Virus record (IMG/VR): IMGVR_UViG_3300007346_000170
Location: 1 to 27,689 of that record
Source: a virus
Length of the DNA stretch: 27,689 nucleotides
Reading direction: 5' to 3' (one strand)
Made by a program: the position numbers and the translations under genes. Numbering within the stretch: position 1 is the first letter of the stretch; each line of letters starts with the position of its first letter. Shown piece by piece: positions 1-6,822 of the stretch. Below the pieces are notes generated by a model. The model did not search any database, was not told where the DNA came from, and saw nothing but the letters and a program-made list of their open reading frames with translations.

Positions 1-1
1 A

Positions 2-211
2 CTCTATGAGGACCGCGACAAGCTCGATGCCGTCTCTGAGCTGTGCTACATCCGCGCTACGGACGATCAGTTCAACTGGGATACGGTTGCTGCTCAGTTC
101 GATGGGGTGTTCCACGAGGTGCTCAACTCTGGGATCGAGCAGCCTGCCGTGAGCCTCGGTAAAAAGAAAAAGAAAGCTAAAGCGGCAAGCAAGGAGCTAG
201 TTGGGGTCTAA
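2..211 (+). CDS. C-terminal end of an unidentified protein (partial)
   Basis: An open frame enters from the left edge and runs 69 codons to TAA at 209-211; its start lies outside the window. The fragment is acidic and aromatic in its first 50 residues and ends in a lysine-rich tail (five consecutive lysines, then KAKAASK). The composition looks coding, and a strong terminator follows about 30 bases after the stop, which fits the last gene of a plus-strand operon. I do not recognise the family. The basic tail could contact nucleic acid, but that is only an inference from composition. Confidence 0.7.
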   Translation, partial: LYEDRDKLDAVSELCYIRATDDQFNWDTVAAQFDGVFHEVLNSGIEQPAVSLGKKKKKAKAASKELVGV

Positions 212-242
212 ACTCTGACTGGGTTATCCGCATGGGAACAAG

Positions 243-270
243 GCCTCCTGCTGCAACAGGGGGCTTTTTT
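243..270 (+). terminator. Rho-independent terminator
   Basis: The arms GCCTCCTG (243-250) and CAGGGGGC (257-264) pair over 8 bp with one T-G wobble, around a 6-base loop, and a run of six T follows. It ends the operon of the partial gene at the left edge. Confidence 0.85.
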
Positions 271-349
271 GTGGGCAACCTGTCTCAGGTCAAGACTCAG
301 GTGTCGGTGTGGAGAATGCAGACTTTGGGGGGTCTTTAATCCTTACGTG

Positions 350-387
350 AGGTAAACGACATAAAGGTACCGATTAGTCGTCTACCT
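350..387. repeat. Imperfect inverted repeat in the leader of the next operon
   Basis: AGGTAAACGAC (350-360) and GTCGTCTACCT (377-387) are inverted copies matching at 10 of 11 positions across a 16-base spacer. An AT-rich TATATAAAGATAAAA stretch follows at 388-402. The repeat lies in the 265-base non-coding gap (212-476) between the terminator and the next gene. A promoter with an operator is the natural guess, but no convincing -35/-10 pair is visible. Apart from the terminator and this repeat I see nothing else in the gap. Confidence 0.45.
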
Positions 388-476
388 TATATAAAGATAA
401 AAGTAGGGTCAAACTCTGCATCCCTGCACCCACCACGACAAAACGGACCTAGAGTGTCCTCACTCAGTCCTTGGTC

Positions 477-1142
477 ATGGCAAACCTCCTTTCCAACCTG
501 CCCTTGTTCCGGCATGTACCAGGTATTGAGCAGCTGGAGGAGGACCGTCTCAACGAACTCGGCTACTACCGAGGCTTCCCTTGCCTTCACAACCATCTCA
601 TCCGAGACTCAACCAACCACTGGTGTTACGAGTGCGCTCACAAAATCCTCAGTAACGTCTGTGGTTTCGACATCAACTACCTCAGCCCTGAGTACCGCAT
701 CAAATACGGCAAGCTCTGGAACTCAGTCCAGATCGGCTTCCCGGACGAGTGTTGGGAGATCAAAGGCCCCACTGGTGCCACGCCAAAGAGGGTCTGTATG
801 CCCTCCTACAGGTCTGAATACAGCAAGCAGAAGTCCGATAACGTCAATGTCCACAAGGCGATCTACCAGTGCGCGTGGGGGGATGTGGGGGACCTAAAGG
901 TGACCCGTCTATGTACCAACCCCAAGTGTGCCAACCCTTTGCATCTGGTCTCCAGCTTCAACCGCACCTACCCGCCTCAGACCATCTCACCGTTGGAAGT
1001 GGAGTTCAAGGCGGAGAAACTCATGCTCTACAACCGGCGCATGCAAGCTGGTCTTGACATGCAACCTTTGAATCGCAAAGAGAACAAGAATGCGATTACC
1101 AACCCTGAATACGTAAAAGATCGCCCAGAGTACAATGAGTAA
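477..1142 (+). CDS. HNH-like zinc-binding protein with altered active site
   Basis: This 221-residue protein has two cysteine/histidine modules. The N-terminal one (residues 36-54) has C36, H38, H40 and a HWCYEC cluster, typical of a zinc knuckle. The second (residues 92-156) follows the HNH_3-type layout CWE...H...C.NP.C.NP.HL, with C92, H126, C146, C151 and H156. In that family the first catalytic His normally sits just before the first Cys of the CxNPxCxNPxHL box; here the sequence reads TRLCTNP, so Arg-Leu replaces it. The ATG at 477 is preferred over an in-frame TTG two codons earlier; neither has a clear ribosome-binding site. It begins a plus-strand run of overlapping genes. It may be a homing-type nuclease that has lost activity or been reused as a DNA-binding protein. 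Confidence 0.75.
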   Translation: MANLLSNLPLFRHVPGIEQLEEDRLNELGYYRGFPCLHNHLIRDSTNHWCYECAHKILSNVCGFDINYLSPEYRIKYGKLWNSVQIGFPDECWEIKGPTGATPKRVCMPSYRSEYSKQKSDNVNVHKAIYQCAWGDVGDLKVTRLCTNPKCANPLHLVSSFNRTYPPQTISPLEVEFKAEKLMLYNRRMQAGLDMQPLNRKENKNAITNPEYVKDRPEYNE

Positions 1143-1162
1143 ACGGGGATAATAAATGTACA

Positions 1163-1894
1163 GTGCCTAGGATTTCGAACACGACTCAGAGGCGTAGAAC
1201 GAAAGATAACCCTCTAGACCTTGGTACTTTTGGGCAAACTTCTCTGCGTTATCTGACCGGCACACTTGGTCCTGTTAATCAGGTCGAACTAAATGGTTAT
1301 GGTGGCGGCACCATGAACCATTGGTTTCGCATCAATATTGCAACACCGGCTTGGATCATCACGCGTAAGGGAGCACCTCGCCCCAACTACATCCAGCTTT
1401 CTGCATACGACTTAAATTTCAATCCGATCCAAGGTCGCATGATCTTTGATCAAGACAGCATCCAGACCACAAATGGACAAGGGGAAGTGTATTACCCCTA
1501 TGTCGGTCACATGATGGGTGCGGCGTCGGACTTCTATAACAACTTTGATCCACGTCGCGTCGATAAAGGTAATGATCTGTACTACCCTCTTCAGCCGGGT
1601 AGCTACCTGCTATGTGTATCGAGTACCAGGAATGAACGCCTGGACTACAGCCTCGGTCTTGTTATCGAGGTGGCTGACCTCAATCCATTCTTGATCCTGG
1701 AAGACTTCAGTTATCTACTTCTGGAAGATTCAACGGGTGATAATGAATTTGTCCTTTGTGATTTGTCTGAGTCTTATACCGGCAGCGAAGAGCACGAGCA
1801 TTCGTTAGCTGAATGGAAAGCCGCCTGGAGTCGCGAGCACCAGGATACAGATGCTTTCCCTGACATCTTTGTTCCATTGGTAACAAGGCCATGA
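1163..1894 (+). CDS. Conserved-looking hypothetical protein with possible beta-sandwich region
   Basis: This 243-residue protein starts at GTG (1163), preceded by a purine-rich ACGGGGAT stretch; an ATG at 1156 is in another frame and soon meets a stop. Residues 1-20 are basic. Residues around 130-165 (PLQPGSYLLCVSS, then LDYSLGLVIEV) resemble the end of bacterial pre-peptidase C-terminal (PPC) domains, a beta-sandwich often found in secreted or virion proteins. The C-terminal third is acidic. Its stop overlaps the ATG of the next small gene (ATGA). The function is not recognised; a virion-surface role is a weak inference from the PPC-like piece. Confidence 0.8.
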   Translation: MPRISNTTQRRRTKDNPLDLGTFGQTSLRYLTGTLGPVNQVELNGYGGGTMNHWFRINIATPAWIITRKGAPRPNYIQLSAYDLNFNPIQGRMIFDQDSIQTTNGQGEVYYPYVGHMMGAASDFYNNFDPRRVDKGNDLYYPLQPGSYLLCVSSTRNERLDYSLGLVIEVADLNPFLILEDFSYLLLEDSTGDNEFVLCDLSESYTGSEEHEHSLAEWKAAWSREHQDTDAFPDIFVPLVTRP

Positions 1895-2016
1895 GTCTCC
1901 TCAAGCGCATCATTTGTTTTCTCACTGGATACAAAAAACCAACACCACAACAGTGTTTTGCCCGTTATTGTGAAGAAAATCCAAGCGCACCAGAGTGCCG
2001 AATGTATGAGGTTTAA
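1891..2016 (+). CDS. Small hypothetical protein (41 aa)
   Basis: A 41-codon frame begins at an ATG overlapping the previous stop (ATGA at 1891-1894) and ends in TAATG, which gives the next gene its start. Double coupling on both sides argues that it is translated. The protein has a short hydrophobic N-terminal stretch (residues 3-12, with basic residues KR at 5-6), then four cysteines, three of them in C-x4-C-x8-C spacing at 22, 27 and 36. It might be a small membrane-associated or metal-binding protein. No family is recognised. Confidence 0.55.
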   Translation: MSLLKRIICFLTGYKKPTPQQCFARYCEENPSAPECRMYEV

Positions 2017-2489
2017 TGGGTATCTTCAGCAGTCTCCTCCCCAAGACAAGAAGAGTACGGCCAAGAAGAAAAAAAATTGCTACTTACCACCGTCTGGAGG
2101 GTGGTTTTCTGGTGAAGACGCGCCTGATCCCTTGGCTACGGACGGAGAAGAATTGTATCTGGCTTGCGTCCGTTGCGGTGAGCAAAAGTGCAAGACAAAT
2201 CAACGATTGGATGTTGCGTCGAAAGAACCGTCGCACCCGCCAGCTGGATGGATCTTTGACCGGTAAAGCCGGAAACAAGGTTCAGGCGATTGCAATTCGT
2301 GCTATGTACGAATGGATGGATCGGATTCCACCAGGGGATTCGATTGTATTCCGTTGTGAATCAGCAGATCCAGAACGTCAATTCAAGGTATGGAAACGTT
2401 GGATTCTGCGTCATAACTGGGACCTCCAACCTGACATTGACGAAGAACTTAAATCTTTCTTTTTCTATAAACCAAGAGGAATAGAATAA
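2016..2489 (+). CDS. Hypothetical basic protein (157 aa)
   Basis: It starts at the ATG in the TAATG overlap with the preceding small gene. The first half is strongly basic (several RRKK-type clusters and KSARQINDWMLRRKNRRTRQ), and the second half (residues 84-150) looks like a compact alpha/beta domain with many aromatic residues. The basic N-terminus suggests contact with nucleic acid or with membrane phosphates. A 102-residue frame at 1958-2266 overlaps it out of phase, but the coupled start and the continuation past 2266 favour this frame. I do not recognise the family. Confidence 0.65.
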   Translation: MGIFSSLLPKTRRVRPRRKKIATYHRLEGGFLVKTRLIPWLRTEKNCIWLASVAVSKSARQINDWMLRRKNRRTRQLDGSLTGKAGNKVQAIAIRAMYEWMDRIPPGDSIVFRCESADPERQFKVWKRWILRHNWDLQPDIDEELKSFFFYKPRGIE

Positions 2490-2507
2490 AAGAAACGGGA
2501 GATACCC

Positions 2508-2669
2508 ATGGATTTTAACAAGTACATCGAGCTGGCTCTTGCCATCCACGCCGCTGCTTCTATTATTGTTTCTCTGACCCCGACCCCTGCTGATGACAAG
2601 ATTGTCGGCAAACTTTATAAGGTCATCGAAACCCTGGCACTGGTGATCGGTAAGGCCAAGCAGCGCTGA
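2508..2669 (+). CDS. Small hydrophobic protein, holin candidate
   Basis: A 53-codon gene with a good ribosome-binding site (GGGAG at 2498-2502) ahead of the ATG at 2508. Residues 6-23 form a hydrophobic helix, a short polar turn with PTPADDK follows, then a second amphipathic helix (residues 33-48) and a basic C-terminal KAKQR. Small size, one or two helices, a charged tail and the closeness of the endolysin gene on the other strand all fit a holin. There is no sequence match that proves this. It is the last gene before a strong terminator. Confidence 0.65.
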   Translation: MDFNKYIELALAIHAAASIIVSLTPTPADDKIVGKLYKVIETLALVIGKAKQR

Positions 2670-2698
2670 TCAATCAGGTAAGGCTTGAAACCACATCA

Positions 2699-2736
2699 AA
2701 CACCTCGAACACGCTATTGTGTTTGAGGTGTTTTTT
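2699..2736 (+). terminator. Strong Rho-independent terminator
   Basis: Two 14-base arms (2699-2712 and 2719-2732) pair with a single G-T wobble around the loop GCTATT, followed by a T run. It ends the plus-strand operon at the holin candidate. The HNH gene begins only 7 bases after it. Confidence 0.9.
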
Positions 2737-2742
2737 AATGAA

Positions 2743-3219
2743 ATGACAAAACCTAAAAACAAATCCAGAAACACTCTTCCTTATGAACTCGTTAGAGAAT
2801 TGTTTACGTATGAAAAGGGTCATCTTTATTGGCTAAAAAAGGATGGTTCAAAAGGTTTAAGAGCGGGTCGCTTTTCTCCGGTAAGTGGATATTCAGATAT
2901 TCGCTATCAATACAAGTCTTATAAAGTTCATAATTTGGTATGGATTTGGCATGGCAACGATCTTTTAGATGACCACGAGGTTGATCATATTGATGACAAC
3001 AGAAACAACAACTGCATTGAAAATCTTCAATTACTAACCTTTGCCGAAAATGTAAGAAAACAAAAGAGAGTTCAACAACCAAAAGGGTGTTATTTTTACA
3101 TGCATTGTCGTAAACGATGGAAAGCCAAACTTGCCAAAAAGCAGCTGGGCTATTTTAAAACTAAAGAAGAAGCCATTAAAGCTTTGGAGAATGCCAGATC
3201 AAACTACACAAAAACTTAA
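2743..3219 (+). CDS. Free-standing HNH homing endonuclease
   Basis: This 158-residue protein has a standard HNH_3 core: KVHNLVW at 61-67, then DHIDDNRNNN at 81-90 with catalytic D81-H82, and the ENLQLLT box at 93-99. A C-terminal DNA-binding tail (residues 112-157) resembles the AP2-like extension of phage homing endonucleases (GYF followed by KEEAIKALENAR). Translation from a GTG at 2719 would start inside the terminator hairpin, so the ATG at 2743 is chosen. The gene is visibly richer in A and T than its neighbours and sits just behind a terminator, as expected of a mobile insertion. It converges on the minus-strand gene at 3216, overlapping by 4 bases. Such enzymes cut a matching site in gene-free relatives and promote their own spread. 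Confidence 0.9.
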   Translation: MTKPKNKSRNTLPYELVRELFTYEKGHLYWLKKDGSKGLRAGRFSPVSGYSDIRYQYKSYKVHNLVWIWHGNDLLDDHEVDHIDDNRNNNCIENLQLLTFAENVRKQKRVQQPKGCYFYMHCRKRWKAKLAKKQLGYFKTKEEAIKALENARSNYTKT

Positions 3220-3377
3220 TCTTGTAAAGGAACAAACCACCACACCGTTCCACCTTGTTCTTCTACCCAATCACGAGTTGCAAGTGCGTTGTTCTTACTT
3301 AGAGTGACGCACTTTTTTTCGTCTTTAAGTTCCCAGCACATATTGACGCGGATGTCTGGATCTTTTTTGCATTTCAT
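3216..3377 (-). CDS. Small hypothetical protein coupled to the endolysin
   Basis: A 53-codon gene whose ATG (3377-3375) forms an ATGA overlap with the endolysin stop. A longer reading from 3437 is possible but would lie inside the endolysin gene, so the coupled start is preferred. The protein contains three cysteines (residues 3, 14 and 23) and ends in a tryptophan-rich segment (GGTVWWFVPLQD). No transmembrane segment is visible. Coupling to a lysin suggests a lysis-related role, but the family is not recognised. Confidence 0.65.
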   Translation of the reverse strand: MKCKKDPDIRVNMCWELKDEKKCVTLSKNNALATRDWVEEQGGTVWWFVPLQD

Positions 3378-4495
3378 TTTGAGACAAGGATCGCCCACCC
3401 CGTGTTTTTGCCGTCGCATTCCCAGCGCCTCAACCAATTTTTACGGCTGTACTGTACTGCAGTCCCACGCTTGCGGTCGTTGCTGGTATAGCCGCCATTG
3501 AGCATATCAGCCTCCCCGTTGGGGTCATGGAAGACAAAGGCATCGGGTGTGAATCCAATGCAGCATGTCCAGTGACCACCACCTGTGGGATAGGAGACGT
3601 TTCCTTTATGTAGCCAACCGACAGCAACGGGTCTGTTATTACGGATCTCGTTCTCCAGTAGGGCTGAATTGCCATTGGTAATAAACTTTGCAGTGAGTCC
3701 CAGGCTACGCAGAGCTGCTAATTGAGCATCTTTACTGGTTGTATCTCCATATTTACTGCGGATTGCATTGTATTCATCATCGCTTTTTACCTTGCCGTAA
3801 TAGCGTGCGATCATGGCACAGGTAGAAGAAAAGCATTCACGGTAACCAGTACCTGACTTGTTGTCGAGTTGGTATTCGTAAGGAACGGTCAGTATTTTTT
3901 CTTTGCTATCTGCTGGTATTTCACCACCAGGGGTACCAAGTTGTTTGTCGAGGATCTGAATTAATTTGGTGCTGTAATCGGGATCAGTAGCGTAACCTTC
4001 TTTGACTAATAGTTGACAGCACTCATTACGACTATTGGCACGGTTAACGCCCTTAAAACGACCAAAGTCTTTGTACCAGCGATCAACCAAGTAATAGATT
4101 GCTGTTGCTAAGTCCGGGAAGTTAATAAAGCCAGCTTGGATTGTGATCCATTGACCATTAATGAACTCTTGTGTATTAACGACGTTACCAGATCCTTTCA
4201 ATCCAAATGCGTTCCAGGCACCAGAGAAATGCTGGCCCCAACCTGATTCGAGTGCCCACTGAGCACAAATGCATTCAGGGAATTTAGCCCCTGCTGCCTT
4301 GGCAACTTTATAGACGCCGTCCCAGGTGTTGTCATTACTTTCAGGTTTCTTAGGAGGTTCTGGTTTAGTTCTGTATTTTGTTGCAAAGGTATCTAATTGT
4401 TCTGCCGTTAAAGCTGACTGCAACCAGTCCCAGGCCTCCACCTGATGTGAAAGCTCCTGATAGAACTTAGCAGCATCGGTAAGTTTAATAGCCAT
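3374..4495 (-). CDS. Endolysin: glucosaminidase plus C39-like peptidase
   Basis: This 373-residue protein has two catalytic regions. Residues 57-185 look like a FlgJ/GH73-type N-acetylglucosaminidase: the ALESGWG motif supplies the likely acid Glu83, followed by the FGLKG and Y-L-V-D-R-W elements of this family. Residues 203-360 resemble a papain-fold C39-like peptidase, with candidate Cys221 ahead of TCAMIARYYG, His308 in GGGHW, and Asp324 in FHDPNGE. An N-terminal helix (1-40) and a Pro/Lys linker (44-53) precede the enzyme domains. It would cut both the glycan strand and the peptide stems of the host wall. It has no signal peptide, so release would need a holin. It may equally be carried on the virion, since fibre genes lie just upstream on the same strand. 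Confidence 0.88.
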   Translation of the reverse strand: MAIKLTDAAKFYQELSHQVEAWDWLQSALTAEQLDTFATKYRTKPEPPKKPESNDNTWDGVYKVAKAAGAKFPECICAQWALESGWGQHFSGAWNAFGLKGSGNVVNTQEFINGQWITIQAGFINFPDLATAIYYLVDRWYKDFGRFKGVNRANSRNECCQLLVKEGYATDPDYSTKLIQILDKQLGTPGGEIPADSKEKILTVPYEYQLDNKSGTGYRECFSSTCAMIARYYGKVKSDDEYNAIRSKYGDTTSKDAQLAALRSLGLTAKFITNGNSALLENEIRNNRPVAVGWLHKGNVSYPTGGGHWTCCIGFTPDAFVFHDPNGEADMLNGGYTSNDRKRGTAVQYSRKNWLRRWECDGKNTGWAILVSK

Positions 4496-4520
4496 GGTTA
4501 CATGTTATTAGTGAGTAGGA

Positions 4521-6407
4521 CTACGCGCCCTTGAGCGCTTGGACTTCGGCTTCTAGGGTTTCGATGCGGGTGAATGCTTCCTGCAGCGCCTTCACTGCCT
4601 TCATGTAGAGCACTGAATAGTTGACGCTCTTGGTAACCGTGCCAAGGTCGTTGCCTTCTTCGTCGCGGTCAGGGGATTCGCTGACAAGACCAGGAGAGAC
4701 AAGTTCAACCTCTTGGGCGATTAGACCGATTTGGGTGTGGGTCTGGCCTTCTTTGAAGTTGTACTTGCGGACTTGGAGAGCCTTAAGATCGTCCCACTGG
4801 GAGCCGGCGTCGACGATGTTTTCCTTCAGCTTGATGTCGGAGATAGCGCCGTATGAGTTATTGGTGTTGACTACGTTTCCGTTTGTGTAAACCGCAAACG
4901 AAAGCGTGCCAGTATTAGTGTTTGTTGCACTGTGCCGTCCGATGTAAAGATATTCGCTGGCGCTGGCTGCAAAAGAAGAACGCGAATTTAGCGCACCTGC
5001 ATCCACAAACATGTCCACGGTTCCACCCGAACGGATCCTCACCCGCTCGACTGGCGATGCGCTGCCATCGGGCGTAGTGGAGAACACTAACTTGCCCGGC
5101 ATATCACCAGAACCGGGAGTGCCGTCTGCTGCGCCTAGAATTGTTGCGCCAGTTCTGAACTGTGTTCCATCTGAGCCTCCGAAATTGATGTGACCAAAGG
5201 CTTGATCACTGGATACAACTGAGTGACCGCCTACTGTGTTGCTTTTTGAAGCGCATAAATCTAGGTTTGGCGCATATGCCGAAGATGAAAAGTTATATAC
5301 GCCAAAACCGTTATTTACACTGTTTGTAGCAGTTGCGACGTATTCCACCCTTGTAGGTGTGGCTTCAGATTCATAGGCGTTTCTTGTGCTGGAAAACGCC
5401 GTAGACGTGCCAACTAACAACCTGCCGGAGCTGTCGATGCGGGCGCGTTCATTGTTCCCGTTTGTGCCAAAAACTAACGCATCATTTGTGCCAGTATGAA
5501 TAATGACTTCATCTGCCGTTGCGTTACGGATTACAATGTTTCCTGAGTTCTTTCCAGTAAATCTAACTATATCGTTTCCGGAAGCAGATGCAGCATCCAC
5601 CTCCAATGGCATGCTGGGACTCGTAGTGCCAATCCCTACGTTGCCCGAAGATGTAATACGCATTACGTCGCCTGATCCTCTGCCTCTGAATGCGTGGGCA
5701 TCAGCGTCGTAAAGATTTAAGTTTGAACTTCCGGATAAGTATCCAATACGAATGCCATTTAAGTTTGCGTCTACAACGTGAAGTTTTGAATCAGGGCTAC
5801 TAGTCCCCAGACCTAAACGGCCACTGGAGTCCAGGCGCATGCGCTCAGTTCCTCCACCAGCAGCAAATACAATGTTTGCCTGAGACCTAATTCCGAAGTC
5901 AGCCTGGTTGCCTGATGCAAGAACAGCGTTTGCGTTGCCAAGGTAACCAGCAACAGAGGTGCCGTCATTCTGTTCCCAACGGTCGTACAGTTTGTGAGAA
6001 ATAACTCCGGCGCTGTTAATCTCAAGACGACCAGTGCCATTAGTCGAGATGGCTACTTGGTCTGCGCCTGGGGAGTAAATACCGGTATTTAGGTCTCCGT
6101 TAAAACTTACAGAAGGAGCGCTTGCACTTCCTGCGCCAAAAGCACCAACACCGTCAACGGTTAATAAAGAAGCTGGGCTTGTTGTTCCAATGCCTACATT
6201 GCCACCATCAAAATAGATATCACTACCACTCGTCACCCACTGACCCGCTGGATCAGAAGTCCAAACTAAATTGCCACCTGCATCCAGACCAAGGACCTGA
6301 CCGTTGGTACCGCCCGTCGCACTGAGCTTCGGAGCTGTAACAGCTTGATCAGCGATATTGCCGGTTTCAACGGCAAAAGACGTGAGGACGTTACCGATGT
6401 AAGGCAT
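4521..6407 (-). CDS. Tail fibre/spike with C-terminal S74 chaperone domain
   Basis: This 628-residue protein ends in a Peptidase_S74 intramolecular chaperone: the SDIKLKENI motif near residue 526 carries the predicted self-cleavage Ser, followed by the KYNFKEG and QIGLIAQEVE boxes and a C-terminal coiled coil (about residues 605-628). In this family the chaperone helps the fibre trimerise and then cuts itself off. The body contains degenerate VGIGTTSP units (with LGLGTSSP and LLVGTST variants), typical of trimeric beta-rich fibres. There is no obvious virion-anchoring N-terminus, so it probably binds the end of another fibre, perhaps the repetitive protein encoded upstream. It begins 2 bases after the preceding stop. 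Confidence 0.9.
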   Translation of the reverse strand: MPYIGNVLTSFAVETGNIADQAVTAPKLSATGGTNGQVLGLDAGGNLVWTSDPAGQWVTSGSDIYFDGGNVGIGTTSPASLLTVDGVGAFGAGSASAPSVSFNGDLNTGIYSPGADQVAISTNGTGRLEINSAGVISHKLYDRWEQNDGTSVAGYLGNANAVLASGNQADFGIRSQANIVFAAGGGTERMRLDSSGRLGLGTSSPDSKLHVVDANLNGIRIGYLSGSSNLNLYDADAHAFRGRGSGDVMRITSSGNVGIGTTSPSMPLEVDAASASGNDIVRFTGKNSGNIVIRNATADEVIIHTGTNDALVFGTNGNNERARIDSSGRLLVGTSTAFSSTRNAYESEATPTRVEYVATATNSVNNGFGVYNFSSSAYAPNLDLCASKSNTVGGHSVVSSDQAFGHINFGGSDGTQFRTGATILGAADGTPGSGDMPGKLVFSTTPDGSASPVERVRIRSGGTVDMFVDAGALNSRSSFAASASEYLYIGRHSATNTNTGTLSFAVYTNGNVVNTNNSYGAISDIKLKENIVDAGSQWDDLKALQVRKYNFKEGQTHTQIGLIAQEVELVSPGLVSESPDRDEEGNDLGTVTKSVNYSVLYMKAVKALQEAFTRIETLEAEVQALKGA

Positions 6408-6409
6408 GG

Positions 6410-6781
6410 TCAGATCGTGTTATCTTGCGGGTTCAGCATGTAGGAAACAATAACGTCCATGACGTTGGTATTCCCCACGTAGGCACGGATCACGTCTTCA
6501 GATTCGACAATGATCTTGTTGCCAGTCATGATCTCAAGCGATGACTGGTTAGGGACAGTACCAGAGGTGACAATGGAACCTGTGGATGTGTTTCCAGATT
6601 TAACCAGTTCGATTGTGACGTTCTGAGCGTTGGCGGATGTGTTGGAAGCAATGATGCTAAGAACTACGCCGTAATTACCAGCCGGTACGCCACTTGCATT
6701 GGATGTGCCAGAGATGATCGCAGTAGGAGAAGTAGACCCGCTTGCGATATTTTGTCTGGCTACAGAAACGAAACGAGCCAT
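6410..6781 (-). CDS. Small beta-rich virion-like protein
   Basis: A 123-residue Ser/Thr/Gly-rich protein with alternating hydrophobic strands and no charged clusters, as in small phage decoration or fibre-tip proteins. It lies between two fibre genes on the same strand, with 2 bases to the S74 fibre and about 40 to the repetitive fibre. A role as a fibre adaptor or capsid-surface protein is inferred from composition and place. No specific family is recognised. Confidence 0.7.
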   Translation of the reverse strand: MARFVSVARQNIASGSTSPTAIISGTSNASGVPAGNYGVVLSIIASNTSANAQNVTIELVKSGNTSTGSIVTSGTVPNQSSLEIMTGNKIIVESEDVIRAYVGNTNVMDVIVSYMLNPQDNTI

Positions 6782-6822
6782 TACTTATCAGTTACTGCGC
6801 AGTTTTCTTAATTATAAACGGC

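Noticed and set aside
212-476. A tRNA gene in the non-coding gap
   Set aside because: No cloverleaf or T-loop consensus could be found on either strand; only the terminator and the inverted repeat stand out.
1707-1934. Minus-strand frame of 75 codons
   Set aside because: Opposite a convincing plus-strand gene, with no start signal.
1958-2266. A 102-codon plus-strand frame
   Set aside because: It overlaps the 157-residue gene out of phase, stops early and lacks a coupled start.
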